Below, one piece after another: positions 1-8,867 of a stretch of DNA of 64,000 nt. Below the pieces are notes generated by a model. That model searched no databases. It had not been told where the DNA came from and saw nothing but the letters and a program-made list of their open reading frames with translations. Position 1 is the stretch's first letter. The number at the start of each line of letters is the position of its first letter. The stretch spans positions 496,001-560,000 of the forward strand of contig CAXXTS010000005.1 of assembly GCA_963676345.2 (NCBI GenBank), read 5' to 3'. Origin of the DNA: G963665925 sp963676345 (lineage in GTDB: Bacteria; Bacillota; Clostridia; Peptostreptococcales; Acidaminobacteraceae). Position numbers and translations under genes: made by a program.

Positions 1-1
1 A

Positions 2-337
2 GGTGGTTTTATGAATTCCTATCGATGTGAGCTACTAAAAAGTATTCATGCGATAAAACCTGATTTAGAATTCAAGCATTGGGGAGATATTGACCTTGGA
101 GGATTTCGAATATTAGAACATATGAAAAGAGAAACGGGTATAGAATTTCATCCGTATTTTATGGACACGGATATTCTTATACGTTATGAGGATAGTTTAA
201 AAACGTTTAATGAATCGTATAGAAGTAAAATTGAGCAAGCTATTCAATCGGGCAATTATATTGAGTATATAGAACAGCTAGAAGAAATATTAAGATTAGG
301 TGGGACGTTAGAACAAGAGTCGATAGTAATAGGTTAA
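2..337 (+). CDS. jetD: Wadjet protein JetD, C-terminal part (5' end outside window)
   Basis: The frame is open from the first bases and ends with TAA at 335-337, so only about the last 111 residues are present. The segment GDIDLGGFRIL (about residues 28-38 of the visible part) followed by PYFMD matches the Toprim-like catalytic region of JetD (DUF2220), in which the Asp-x-Asp pair binds metal. JetD is the nuclease subunit that works with the JetABC SMC-like complex to cleave plasmid DNA. The jetABC genes would be expected upstream, outside the window, so an intact Wadjet operon cannot be confirmed. The ATG at 11 is internal to the domain and unlikely to be the true start. The family call rests on this motif alone; it is fairly secure but based on a fragment. 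Confidence 0.72.
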   Translation, partial: GGFMNSYRCELLKSIHAIKPDLEFKHWGDIDLGGFRILEHMKRETGIEFHPYFMDTDILIRYEDSLKTFNESYRSKIEQAIQSGNYIEYIEQLEEILRLGGTLEQESIVIG

Positions 338-755
338 TACAGACTTTAGTTTTCCGGAAAGACTGTAATAATATGTTAAACACAGCTTCAATAAATAGTA
401 AGTGTGAGCTCTAAGAATGCTGTATAATTAACAGGGGTGTTAGTTATAAACCCATCCGATTTTAACAAACGTATTTTACACATTGATCTGCTACGTCACA
501 TATGTGGAGTGCTGCTCACTGCTAGTGTTGAAGCAGTAGGTGTGGTGTGTTGTAGGTAATCAAAATATGAAGGGCCATTAAGAGTTATATCTTATTGGTC
601 CTTTTATATGCATGTAAAGTTGAACATAAAATTACAGAGTGTTACAATTAAAAGGAATTATATGTTAATTGATGATGGAAATTGTTGCGTAGGTATATTA
701 TTAATATGCACTACAGTATAAATAGGCAATACTAGAAAAAGTTGGAGGTGATATC
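338..755. other. AT-rich spacer between jetD and the Lamassu-like operon
   Basis: No credible gene is seen here. It holds an imperfect stem near 341-372 (ACAGACTTT against AAAGACTGT), a 16-bp stretch CACATATGTGGAGTGC at 498-513 that recurs with 14 of 16 matches at 11338-11353, and a hairpin at 569-606. The promoter of the downstream operon should lie between about 620 and 740, but no convincing -35/-10 pair stands out. Confidence 0.5.
569..606 (+). terminator. Possible intrinsic terminator after jetD
   Basis: AAGGGCCATTAAG pairs imperfectly with CTTATTGGTCCTTTT across a short loop and ends in a short T run. It lies about 230 bases beyond jetD, so it could end that operon. One mismatch and one wobble pair make it uncertain. 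Confidence 0.4.
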
Positions 756-2114
756 TTGGATGATAGAAATGCAACTGGAAGTTGGAGTGGGTATTTACAT
801 CAAGGCAAAGTCGGTCTTTTAATTGGGCTACAGAAAATAAATGAATTAATCGAAAAAGATAATGATTTAAGTGATTGGATTATAGAATATGAATCTGCTG
901 AAGATATTGATATTAAAAATGGAGAAAAAGTTATTTCAAGACATCAGGTAAAAGCATATAAAAATGCGAAATATCCGAATGATTATGCAGATGTACTTGG
1001 GATCTTAGATTATGAAATAAAGGATGGTAAAAGAGTTAGAGTGACAAAAGGATTTCAAATTCATGACTTTGATGAAAATGGGAATGCGATGCCACTGGAA
1101 GTAGATGAGGATTCAAGGTATCTACATACTATTACCGATACTCTTGGATTTGGTTTGTCTAAAGAAGAATTTGAGAAATTACATAAGAGATCTAAGTACA
1201 TAGAGAATCTTAATAATATTAAATTGTACATTTATCCAGATAATAATAGTTATTGTGAACTATCTAGTAGTAGCAATAAGTTAATGAAATTTTGTGAAGC
1301 TGAAATCAAAAAAATCTTGAATTCAGTTAAGCATATCTTCAAGGATGCCGAAGGACAACATAGAAATATTTTTTTTGCACTTGTTAATGCCTTGGATATT
1401 GAAATTAGGAGAAAGCATATTTTAGGTGAAGGATCATATCCAGTACTTAAGTTTAGTGATATTTATAGAATTATCACTGACACTGAAGAATACAAGAGAT
1501 CTAACATCGAGTTTATTCGTGAGAGATTTGCAGAGTCATGGAATATATTTGTTGGTGAGTTAAATGAAAGTGGTATACCTTATAACTGTTCTCAAGAAGA
1601 AAAAATAATAACAATAGTAGACGAATTATATAGATTAGATGATGATAAATTCGTTCAGTTTCTTAAAGATATAAATCCAAATGAAAATACAGTTGGAAAT
1701 ATTGATACTATGAAAGATGTTACGAATTTATGTAAGCTGGACAATTTAAAAGACATCTTCTACCATTGCTTGCTATATGTAACAGAATCTGAATTCATAG
1801 TAGATTATATTGGTTATAAAGAAGAGGGAGGATACTTACTTACTCTAATTAATAGAAAACCTATGATTGTGAAATCAGTTATTTCTAATATTATCTCTAA
1901 TAGTGGAATCTCAAATGAGATTTTCGATAGAAGTTATTTAATTAATGGACAAATTGATGAAGTACGTTTTGGGAGTATTATTGAAAACACAGTAGATAAT
2001 TCTGATCTAGAGAATAGTTGGAAGGGATTGGCTACTGAAAAGGATCGATTCATTAATCCTGATATGGAGTTTATTACTTTGGAGCGGGCTGTTGAAAAAT
2101 TAAATGAAGGGTGA
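756..2114 (+). CDS. lmuA: Lamassu LmuA-like effector, putative Cap4-type nuclease
   Basis: 452 residues. The first 90 residues fit the Cap4/DUF4297 dsDNA endonuclease fold seen in Lamassu effectors: a GxxHQ-like start (SGYLHQGKVGLLIGLQ), then an acidic EYESAEDIDI segment at about 49-58 and SRHQVKAYK at about 67-75. Together these supply the E, D and Q-x-K residues of a PD-(D/E)xK nuclease. The rest of the protein is not recognised by eye and should be the partner-binding region. The TTG start is favoured by GGAGGTG five bases upstream. It is followed by the middle component with a 4-base overlap and by an SMC-like ATPase, the order usual for lmuA-lmuC-lmuB. Expected role: DNA degradation released when the SMC component senses foreign DNA. 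The nuclease call is inferred from motifs. Confidence 0.62.
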   Translation: MDDRNATGSWSGYLHQGKVGLLIGLQKINELIEKDNDLSDWIIEYESAEDIDIKNGEKVISRHQVKAYKNAKYPNDYADVLGILDYEIKDGKRVRVTKGFQIHDFDENGNAMPLEVDEDSRYLHTITDTLGFGLSKEEFEKLHKRSKYIENLNNIKLYIYPDNNSYCELSSSSNKLMKFCEAEIKKILNSVKHIFKDAEGQHRNIFFALVNALDIEIRRKHILGEGSYPVLKFSDIYRIITDTEEYKRSNIEFIRERFAESWNIFVGELNESGIPYNCSQEEKIITIVDELYRLDDDKFVQFLKDINPNENTVGNIDTMKDVTNLCKLDNLKDIFYHCLLYVTESEFIVDYIGYKEEGGYLLTLINRKPMIVKSVISNIISNSGISNEIFDRSYLINGQIDEVRFGSIIENTVDNSDLENSWKGLATEKDRFINPDMEFITLERAVEKLNEG

Positions 2115-2119
2115 AGAGG

Positions 2120-2854
2120 ATGTTAGGATTACTTAAGAAGATTTATGAAGAGAACGAATATAGAGTAGAAGAGCTGAAAGAAGATATCCTGTTTTCAGAG
2201 AAAGATGGTCAAGAATATTTTTTAACAGCTCGATATGATGAAAATGAGATTACTAACTTTTTTGAATGTGATAAAACAGTTAATGTTATTAAAGCATTTG
2301 AAGACTTAAAAATTGAAAAAAATGATATTAAGAAGAACACTTCTTTATTAGTTTGTATTGAGGTAAATAACATTGAGGAATTCAATAAAAAGTATAGGAA
2401 TTTAATATTTACTATAGAAGAAGACGAATATTTTTTTCGGAAATATGTGATTTTATACTCAAACGATAGTATAAAAAATATTAAAAGTGATGGAAGTGTT
2501 GATGATCAAATTCACGAAATACTATTGAGTGACAAGAGAATGGAAGGGTTTCAGGAAAATTATTTTACTGATGAAGAATTCTTTATAGCTATGCAGTTAA
2601 TAGTGAAAGTACCCTTTCTTGTATTTAAGAGTAAGACGGATAAATTTAAAGCATTAATGGAAAAAATAAATGATAACATCACAGAAAATAAGCTGACTAC
2701 CATTAATAAGTCTATACAAACATTTGAAGAGAGTTGTATTGAGAATGACCTAGATGAATATTTTGAAGAACTTGAATCAGCATTCTTATCTGAAGAAAGT
2801 GATGAGGAGATATTGACAAGCTTCTTAAATCATTTTGATGAGGTGAAATCATGA
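2120..2854 (+). CDS. lmuC: Lamassu/ABC-3C middle component, LmuC-like
   Basis: About 244 residues, acidic and rich in Glu, Asp and Lys, with no motif I can name. The assignment is positional: a 220-250 residue protein sits between effector and SMC ATPase in Lamassu and related ABC three-component systems and bridges the two. A GTG at 2111 overlaps the upstream stop, but the ATG at 2120 has GAAGGG eight bases before it and is preferred. Its own stop overlaps the start of the next gene (ATGA), so all three are probably translated together. The C-terminal 60 residues are strongly acidic (EESCIENDLDEYFEELESA region). Confidence 0.5.
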   Translation: MLGLLKKIYEENEYRVEELKEDILFSEKDGQEYFLTARYDENEITNFFECDKTVNVIKAFEDLKIEKNDIKKNTSLLVCIEVNNIEEFNKKYRNLIFTIEEDEYFFRKYVILYSNDSIKNIKSDGSVDDQIHEILLSDKRMEGFQENYFTDEEFFIAMQLIVKVPFLVFKSKTDKFKALMEKINDNITENKLTTINKSIQTFEESCIENDLDEYFEELESAFLSEESDEEILTSFLNHFDEVKS

Positions 2855-5475
2855 GAATAAAGAAAATCTACATAAAAAATTTTAAGGGAATTAGAGAGAA
2901 GAAAATAATTGACTTTGGTAACCAGACATCGTTATTAATTGGACCTAATGGCTTTGGGAAAACAACAATCTTTGACGTTTTGGAATTGTGTTTAACTGGA
3001 AAAATGAATAGAACATTACAAAAAGGGTCGGTTACAAAAGATACGAGTGATTATAAGAAACCATTTTATCAAAATACTACTAATGAAGATGTTGTAGTGA
3101 AAGTATGGCTTGAAAAAGAAAATGGAGTAGAAAGTGAAAATCTCATTATTACGAAATTCTTGTCAAAGGACAATGACGGAAGAGTCAATGGGAGAGGTCG
3201 AAAATACAAACCATGTGATTTCAAGCTATTAAGCACTTATAGAGATCAGCCTGAAAATTTTGATAATGATACTTTTGTTCCATACAAAGATAATGCAATT
3301 AAACAAGAAGATATTGATGAGTTCTTCGAATTCAAATCAGGCGGATTCAAAATTGATGAAGTGTATAATCTATTTAATTATTTACAACAAGAGGAAACTA
3401 CCTTCTTTCTCAAAAAATCCGAAAAGGAGAGAAAAGATACTCTTAGCTTCTTATTCCACACTTCTGATTATGAAGAGAAATTAGCAGAAATTTCTTTAAA
3501 ATTATCAAAGTTAAAGGACATTGAATCAAAACTTGATGTTAAGATAGATAATACTAAGAATTCAAAACAGGTAAATGAGGTAGAGTATACCAAAAACTTT
3601 TTAGATAAGGATTTTGGATTAGATAGAAGCGATCTATTCCAAAATGTTGAATTGAATGATTGTAATAAGTTAAAGGAAGAGTATTACATTGAATTAGATA
3701 AATTGTCGAGATTTATAAGTACATTTTCGCCTGATGAAAATGCAAAAAAGCAAAAAATTGATCAGTTGAGTAGCAAAATGAAGAACAATAACTTAATTGA
3801 GTACTATATTTTACAAGAATTACTAGAAAAGAGTAATTACGAGTCATTTAAAATGGAAAGAGAATTATTAAATGATGACAGCAAATTGAAGGCTTTTATA
3901 CTGCAAAAGTGCATTTTGAAGTATGAGGAATATAAAAGAATTAATGAAATATATTCTAAGTATGAGAAATTCTTAAAAATAAAGGACTTCAACACGCAAT
4001 TAAAAGCGATGAAAGAATTTGTATTAGAATTAAGGCCTGAAATGAACGATGCATATTTAACATTGATTGAGAATCGGAAACAACTTATCTCTACAACTAA
4101 TGAAATTGACTTATCGATAAAGGAAATTATACGCTTAAGAAATAGCATTAATGAAGAGCTTGTAAAGAATGCTAGTAATATTATAAATGATGCTACGTGT
4201 CCATATTGTGGTGTACAATGGGGAACATTCGAAGAATTAGTAGTTAATTTTAACAAAAGAGAAGAGGCATTAAATAAACTTTCTAGTAGCCAAACTGATA
4301 GATTAATCGGTTATGAGTCAAAGATAAAAGATGATTTTATTGTCCCGATTACCGACTTTATGAATGAGTACTTGGAACAAAATGAAAAAATTGATACAGA
4401 GATTATTGAATTTTTAGAATTAAACCAAGGTGTTAAATTCGATTTTGATTATCTAAAAAGCATTATTTCAGAAGAAAGTATTATTTGGCAGAAACCGAAG
4501 AATAATGATGATTTGATGGAAAGTTTGAAAAAAGCTAAAAATCAAATTGAGGGTAAAATAAATGTGTCAGCAGAGGTATTTGAAAGAGTTAAAGAGTTAT
4601 ATCATATTTCTTTTGATGCTGATATTAAAGAATTAGAACAGTTAGTCTCAAAAGAAGAATTGAGTTCTTTCATCATAAAATATCAGGATGAAAGAATTGC
4701 AATGAATAAGGTAGAGAAGCAGTCAAAGTTATTAAAGTCATATTTAGAAAAATCAAAGGAACGGTATAAATATGATCATGAAAAAACTAATGATATTGAT
4801 AATTATTATGAGAAGTACTTTGATTCTCAAGAGGATAAATTCAACAAGTTTGAAATATCTCAACTTGATGCAAAGAAAAAATACATTGAGTATTCATTCG
4901 TACAAAAGCAAACTTCACTATTAGATATATATGTTGAGAGAAGAAAGAAATTAAATAAGGTAATAGCAAATTTAGAAAAAGTTAAAACGATTTATAGTGA
5001 CACAATAAAAATACATAAGAAAGATATGGCAGATAAAATCAAACTACCGTTTTATATTTACACTGCGAAAATATTACAAAATTACCAACAAGGTATGGGA
5101 GTGTTCCTCTCAACGAAAGAAAACAGTGATTCAATAAGGTTTTTAACTGATCCCAGTACAGATCATGACGCAATGCATCTTTTAAGCTCTGGCCAGTTAG
5201 CAGTAATTTCTTTAGCTTTCTCTCTTGCAATTAATAAAACGTATAACATTTCAAAAAATCTAAAATTCTTAACTATCGATGACCCAGTTCAAGAAATGGA
5301 TGCTTTGAATATTCATTCATTTGTAGAATTAATAAGACATGAGTTTCTTGACGAGTACCAGCTGATATTTTCAACTCATAGTGATCTCAATGCATTATAT
5401 ATGAAGTATAGATTTGAGAAAATCATTGAGCAACCAGTATCAATGATAAATGTTCAAACTGAATTGTTTAACTAG
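2851..5475 (+). CDS. lmuB: Rad50/SMC-like ATPase with zinc hook, LmuB-like
   Basis: 874 residues. An N-terminal Walker A (GPNGFGKTT, about 31-39) is followed by long charged heptad-rich arms. Near the middle is a CPYC zinc-hook motif (about 450-453). A C-terminal ABC signature LLSSGQLAVISLA (about 776-788), Walker B FLTIDDPVQEMD (about 805-816) and an H-loop FSTHSD complete the split ATPase head. Such Rad50-like proteins are the sensor and motor of Lamassu (DdmC/LmuB). They dimerise through the hook and hold the nuclease inactive until DNA ends or foreign DNA are met. The ATG overlaps the upstream stop and follows GAGGTGA. A terminator lies about 55 bases downstream. The ATPase class is certain; the Lamassu label comes from gene order. 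Confidence 0.8.
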   Translation: MRIKKIYIKNFKGIREKKIIDFGNQTSLLIGPNGFGKTTIFDVLELCLTGKMNRTLQKGSVTKDTSDYKKPFYQNTTNEDVVVKVWLEKENGVESENLIITKFLSKDNDGRVNGRGRKYKPCDFKLLSTYRDQPENFDNDTFVPYKDNAIKQEDIDEFFEFKSGGFKIDEVYNLFNYLQQEETTFFLKKSEKERKDTLSFLFHTSDYEEKLAEISLKLSKLKDIESKLDVKIDNTKNSKQVNEVEYTKNFLDKDFGLDRSDLFQNVELNDCNKLKEEYYIELDKLSRFISTFSPDENAKKQKIDQLSSKMKNNNLIEYYILQELLEKSNYESFKMERELLNDDSKLKAFILQKCILKYEEYKRINEIYSKYEKFLKIKDFNTQLKAMKEFVLELRPEMNDAYLTLIENRKQLISTTNEIDLSIKEIIRLRNSINEELVKNASNIINDATCPYCGVQWGTFEELVVNFNKREEALNKLSSSQTDRLIGYESKIKDDFIVPITDFMNEYLEQNEKIDTEIIEFLELNQGVKFDFDYLKSIISEESIIWQKPKNNDDLMESLKKAKNQIEGKINVSAEVFERVKELYHISFDADIKELEQLVSKEELSSFIIKYQDERIAMNKVEKQSKLLKSYLEKSKERYKYDHEKTNDIDNYYEKYFDSQEDKFNKFEISQLDAKKKYIEYSFVQKQTSLLDIYVERRKKLNKVIANLEKVKTIYSDTIKIHKKDMADKIKLPFYIYTAKILQNYQQGMGVFLSTKENSDSIRFLTDPSTDHDAMHLLSSGQLAVISLAFSLAINKTYNISKNLKFLTIDDPVQEMDALNIHSFVELIRHEFLDEYQLIFSTHSDLNALYMKYRFEKIIEQPVSMINVQTELFN

Positions 5476-5531
5476 GAGCTATATTTGATACAGTAAGTAG
5501 TAGTTTAATAGAAGAAAATGTCTAAAACTTG

Positions 5532-5558
5532 GAACGACAGAAATGTCGTTCTTTTTTT
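5532..5558 (+). terminator. Intrinsic terminator of the Lamassu-like operon
   Basis: A perfect 8-bp stem GAACGACA / TGTCGTTC with a GAAA loop is followed by seven or more T. It lies 57 bases past the ATPase stop codon. Confidence 0.88.
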
Positions 5559-5713
5559 CGGTTTTTCTTGACACAATGGAGAGTCATTTATTAAAGTACT
5601 ATATCAAAACGGTTTGATACAGGTTGAAGAAGGAATTGAAGCTCCAAAGAGGCATATTACTCATAGTCCGCTAAATAGGTTAAATCATCCAAATAATTTT
5701 TGAAGTTGAAAAT

Positions 5714-5898
5714 TTAACAGGGCCCACGATAATAGATGTCTTCAGGAATCCCTAAATACCTAAGAATTGTTGAAACATTATCTTTAAAAGGTTTGCTAAG
5801 ACCACGTTGTCTGGTGTTACCAATCATAACAGAAGCTGTTGCGACAGAATAAAACACACGATAAATAGCCATCATAGAGGGCCTATCCATAATCTTTT
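5714..5898 (-). pseudogene. IS1634-like transposase, displaced C-terminal end
   Basis: Reading from the target duplication, this segment gives the missing tail of the transposase whose main part starts at 8820. It begins K-I-M-D-R-P-S directly after the G-P-G-K-K sequence of the other piece and ends at TAA. The phrase STILRYLGIPEDIYYRG fits the helical end of IS4/IS1634 transposases. Joined, the two pieces give a transposase of roughly 575 residues. On its own this piece has no function. Confidence 0.75.
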
Positions 5899-7269
5899 GA
5901 GACTGTCCCAAATTTTGTGTAAATAATCTGCCACGAAAGCAGTAAATATGAACTTTTTAGGAACTCTCGATTATGAATGGATAATCGAGAGTTCGTTTAT
6001 TATCTGATCCCAGTTTCGCTGGCGCTGGGACCACTTCTTTGTTGCATTTTCAGTTGCTAAGTAAAGGGACTTCATCAGTGACATATCGGTTGGATACACT
6101 GGTTTTCCCTTAGTTACTTTTCGATACTGTCTATTCAGATTTTCAATGATATTGGTCGTATACATGATCTTTCTGATGTTTGCTGAGTATGCGAAAAATG
6201 GTGATATAACACCCCAGTTGTCTTTCCAGGATTTTATACAACGTGGATACTGTGAACTCCATTTTTCTTCAAATCCCATGAGCATCTGATATCCTGATTC
6301 TTCATTCGGTGCTTGATAGACAGATTTAAGATCTTTCATAAGTTCTTTTATATGCTTGTAGCTGACATATCGTGTTGAAGAGCGGATTTGATGAATGATG
6401 CAGCGCTGTACAATAGACTCCGGATATGTTGCTTTGATCGCTTGTTCAAAGCCTGACAGACCGTCAACACTAAAGATTGTAACCTTTTGAACACCACGAT
6501 TCTTCAAGTCAGTCAGAACCTTTAACCAGAACTTGCTTGTCTCATTTTCACCTATCCAGATACCTAGAACGTCTTTCATTCCATCTGTATTTATGCCCAC
6601 AACAACATAAGCCGCTTTAGATACAATGCGATTATTCTGCTTTACCTTATAGTGAATCGCATCCATAAAGACAAAAGGGTACTCAGTTTCAAGTGGTCTG
6701 TGTTGCCACTCCTCAATATGAGGGATGATTTTATCAGTCATACGTGAAATTGACTGCGCTGAGAGTGGCATGCCGTATAGATCTTCTATGTGCTCAGAGA
6801 TATCTCTTTGAGACATACCTTTGCCATACATCGAGATTACTTTGTCTTCAATAGCCGAAATATCACTTGAGTGTTTTGGCACAATTTGCGGATCAAACTC
6901 GCCATTGCGGTCTCTTGGGATCTCAAGATCAACTTCACCAAGATCAGTCTTAACACGCTTCGTTGATTTCCCGTTTCTGTAGTTTGTCTTTTCATTCTGG
7001 CGATCGTAACGTTCGTAACCAAGCTCATCGTCCAGCTCTGCTTCGAGTAGCTTCTCAACACCAGACTTAAGCATTTCCTTCAGAACACTCTGTAGGTCTG
7101 CTACATCGGTGATATTCTTGTCCAGCATCAGGGTTTCTGTCAGTTCTGATATCTTGTTGTTTTTCTTCTTTCGACTCATAAAAAAATCCTCCACTCTGTA
7201 GTCTAGTTTATAACACTAACTACTTTCGTGGAAGATTTTATAATTTTACACAAACTTTGTTACAGTACC
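5899..7269 (-). mobile_element. IS256-family insertion sequence, 1371 bp
   Basis: Terminal inverted repeats of about 25 bp are visible: GAGACTGTCCCAAATTTTGT at the left end and, on the opposite strand, GGTACTGTAACAAAGTTTGT at the right end, both running on into GTAAA. It is flanked by a perfect 8-bp target duplication AATCTTTT (5891-5898 and 7270-7277), the size usual for IS256. It encodes one transposase with all catalytic residues, so it may still be active. It landed inside an IS1634-like transposase gene. Confidence 0.93.
5971..7179 (-). CDS. IS256-family (mutator type) transposase
   Basis: 402 residues, the usual length for the family. The DDE catalytic residues are seen in FVFMDAIHYKV, TIFSVDGLSGFEQA and TTNIIENLNRQYRKVTKG; CIIHQIRSS is the conserved C/H motif of mutator transposases. 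The ATG at 7179 has GGAGG eight bases upstream; an upstream in-frame GTG at 7194 overlaps that site and is rejected. It catalyses cut-and-paste or copy-out transposition of the element that contains it. The frame is intact. Confidence 0.95.
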   Translation of the reverse strand: MSRKKKNNKISELTETLMLDKNITDVADLQSVLKEMLKSGVEKLLEAELDDELGYERYDRQNEKTNYRNGKSTKRVKTDLGEVDLEIPRDRNGEFDPQIVPKHSSDISAIEDKVISMYGKGMSQRDISEHIEDLYGMPLSAQSISRMTDKIIPHIEEWQHRPLETEYPFVFMDAIHYKVKQNNRIVSKAAYVVVGINTDGMKDVLGIWIGENETSKFWLKVLTDLKNRGVQKVTIFSVDGLSGFEQAIKATYPESIVQRCIIHQIRSSTRYVSYKHIKELMKDLKSVYQAPNEESGYQMLMGFEEKWSSQYPRCIKSWKDNWGVISPFFAYSANIRKIMYTTNIIENLNRQYRKVTKGKPVYPTDMSLMKSLYLATENATKKWSQRQRNWDQIINELSIIHS

Positions 7270-8820
7270 AATCTTTTTACCAGGTCCAATAATTGTTTTT
7301 TTCTCACGTTCCAGCTCACGGCGAACAACATATTCAGCCACACTTAAGAGCAGCATGAGAAGTAACAGCAAATAGCCTAGAGCCTCTATACGTTTTGGTG
7401 AGTCCAGGTAAAATGAGTCAATGAACTGTGTTGACTTCATGAATTGAAACTTTCTTTCAACAGCACTTTGAGTCTTATATTCCTTTAGGATATCTGCACC
7501 AGACATCGTAAGTTTCGTAGACGCTACAGTGAACAAACATTCTTTGTTTAACTGTCTTTGGATGCGCTGTTGATCTGTGGCGATATCCATGATAACAAAG
7601 AACTGTGTGCTTGTTTGATTCTTCGAGGGATCTTTACTCGGACGTCCACGTCGGCGAACCTCTTTTGTTTCTACAAACAATCTGACGTTGTGATATTTAA
7701 GTTTAGAGAGTTCTTTTTTCTCAAGACTAGCTATTTCAAGTTCAGCATCTTCTTCGCATGCAAAACTTCGCTTAGCAAGCGCGCTTGATTGCTTCTCCAA
7801 ATTTGAATACTCTTTGAGAACGCTCTTTTTTAGAGTACGTTCTTTCTGAGGTCTTAGTTGTTCTGAATAACAAGTGACCATTTTAAGGGGTATATCATGA
7901 TATCTGCATGTGGATTCGTGAACACGATAGAGTGACGGATCTTTCCTTGCTGTTTCAATTTCAACGGTTTCAAGCGTATCCATATGACCGAGAACATACT
8001 CAAATGCTCCTTTAACAGCAACAAGATTGTCAGTCATTCGTGTAATGATATCAACAGAAAGAGCCTGAGCCTTCTCTAAGCACTCCTTTGTAAAAGCTGC
8101 ACTATCTGCAATGTAAAAAAAGTCTTCACCTTCAGGATTGAAGCGCTCTTTGATCTTTTTTGCACGCTCTATATTCTGGATATTGTATGTTTTGTCATCA
8201 AGATTTCCAGAAAGAACTTGACCCTCAAGACAGATGCCTTTTGTTGTTCCAAGGGAAAACTTAACTTGTTTCTTGTCAAAACGTTTTTGTTTTGAATAAC
8301 CGAACGTTATTTCAACAAGCCCTTCAGTACCATCTTGCGTCTGATACTCACCCCACATCACTTTAGAAGTTGTATCGAAGTTCATGTTGCTGATTTTTAT
8401 GCCATAGCGCTTAAATGCACTAAATGCAATATCTGAATAAATTTGTTCACAACCTGCGTCATACATCGCATCTAGAAAGCTACCAAAGCGATCATCATTG
8501 AGTTTGCTCAAATTTATGGAGTGCCCAAGCAATGATTCTAAGTCTACATTTTCGAAGTACTCATCCAGTCGCGACAATGGATGATGGTCATCAGCTATAT
8601 TGATCAGCATCATTTGGGCTAAGGAGCTGTATGGATAATCTGTTGGTCTACCTGCTTTCTTTGACAGATGTTCATCTATGATAGTATGAAGATTAACTTC
8701 TTGGCACAGGCCAGCAATTAATCCGGCTTTACCATCAAAATGAGATTTAATTTGACTAAAATCGAGGTTCATCAGCTCAGCTTCTTTTCTTCTAATAGTG
8801 ATGAATTCGACATAAATCAT
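7270..8820 (-). pseudogene. IS1634-like transposase, main part, truncated by IS256-type insertion
   Basis: Starts at an ATG with AAGGAGA just upstream. The N-terminal region fits DUF4277 (GLIAGLCQEVNL, LNDDRFGSFLDAMYDAG). The DDE residues appear in NFDTTSKVMWGEY, FFYIADSAAF and EYKTQSAVERKFQFM. The C-terminal helix YLLLLLMLLLSVAEYVVRREL is followed by GPGKKI, where the sequence runs into the inserted element; translation would continue a few codons and stop at 7246. The true tail lies at 5898-5714. The catalytic core is complete, so residual activity cannot be ruled out, but the tail is lost. Confidence 0.88.
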
Positions 8821-8867
8821 TAATCTCCTTTTTGATTTTAAAATATCTATTTGGAAATTTTAGTTAG

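Larger units (their letters stand above)
5681..8862 (-). mobile_element. IS1634-like element interrupted by an IS256-family element
   Basis: A transposase gene on the minus strand is found in two pieces, 8820-7270 and 5898-5714, that join in frame once the IS256-family insert and one 8-bp duplication are removed. Tentative outer ends are TAAATCATCCAAATA (5681-5695) and the inverse of 8848-8862, which agree at 11 of 15 positions. Without the insert the element would be about 1.8 kb, normal for IS1634-type elements. The outer ends and their target duplication are not certain. Confidence 0.55.

Noticed and set aside
3837..4256. Minus-strand open frame of 139 codons inside the SMC ATPase gene
   Set aside because: It mirrors the coiled-coil coding frame, has no ribosome site and lies wholly inside a well-supported gene.
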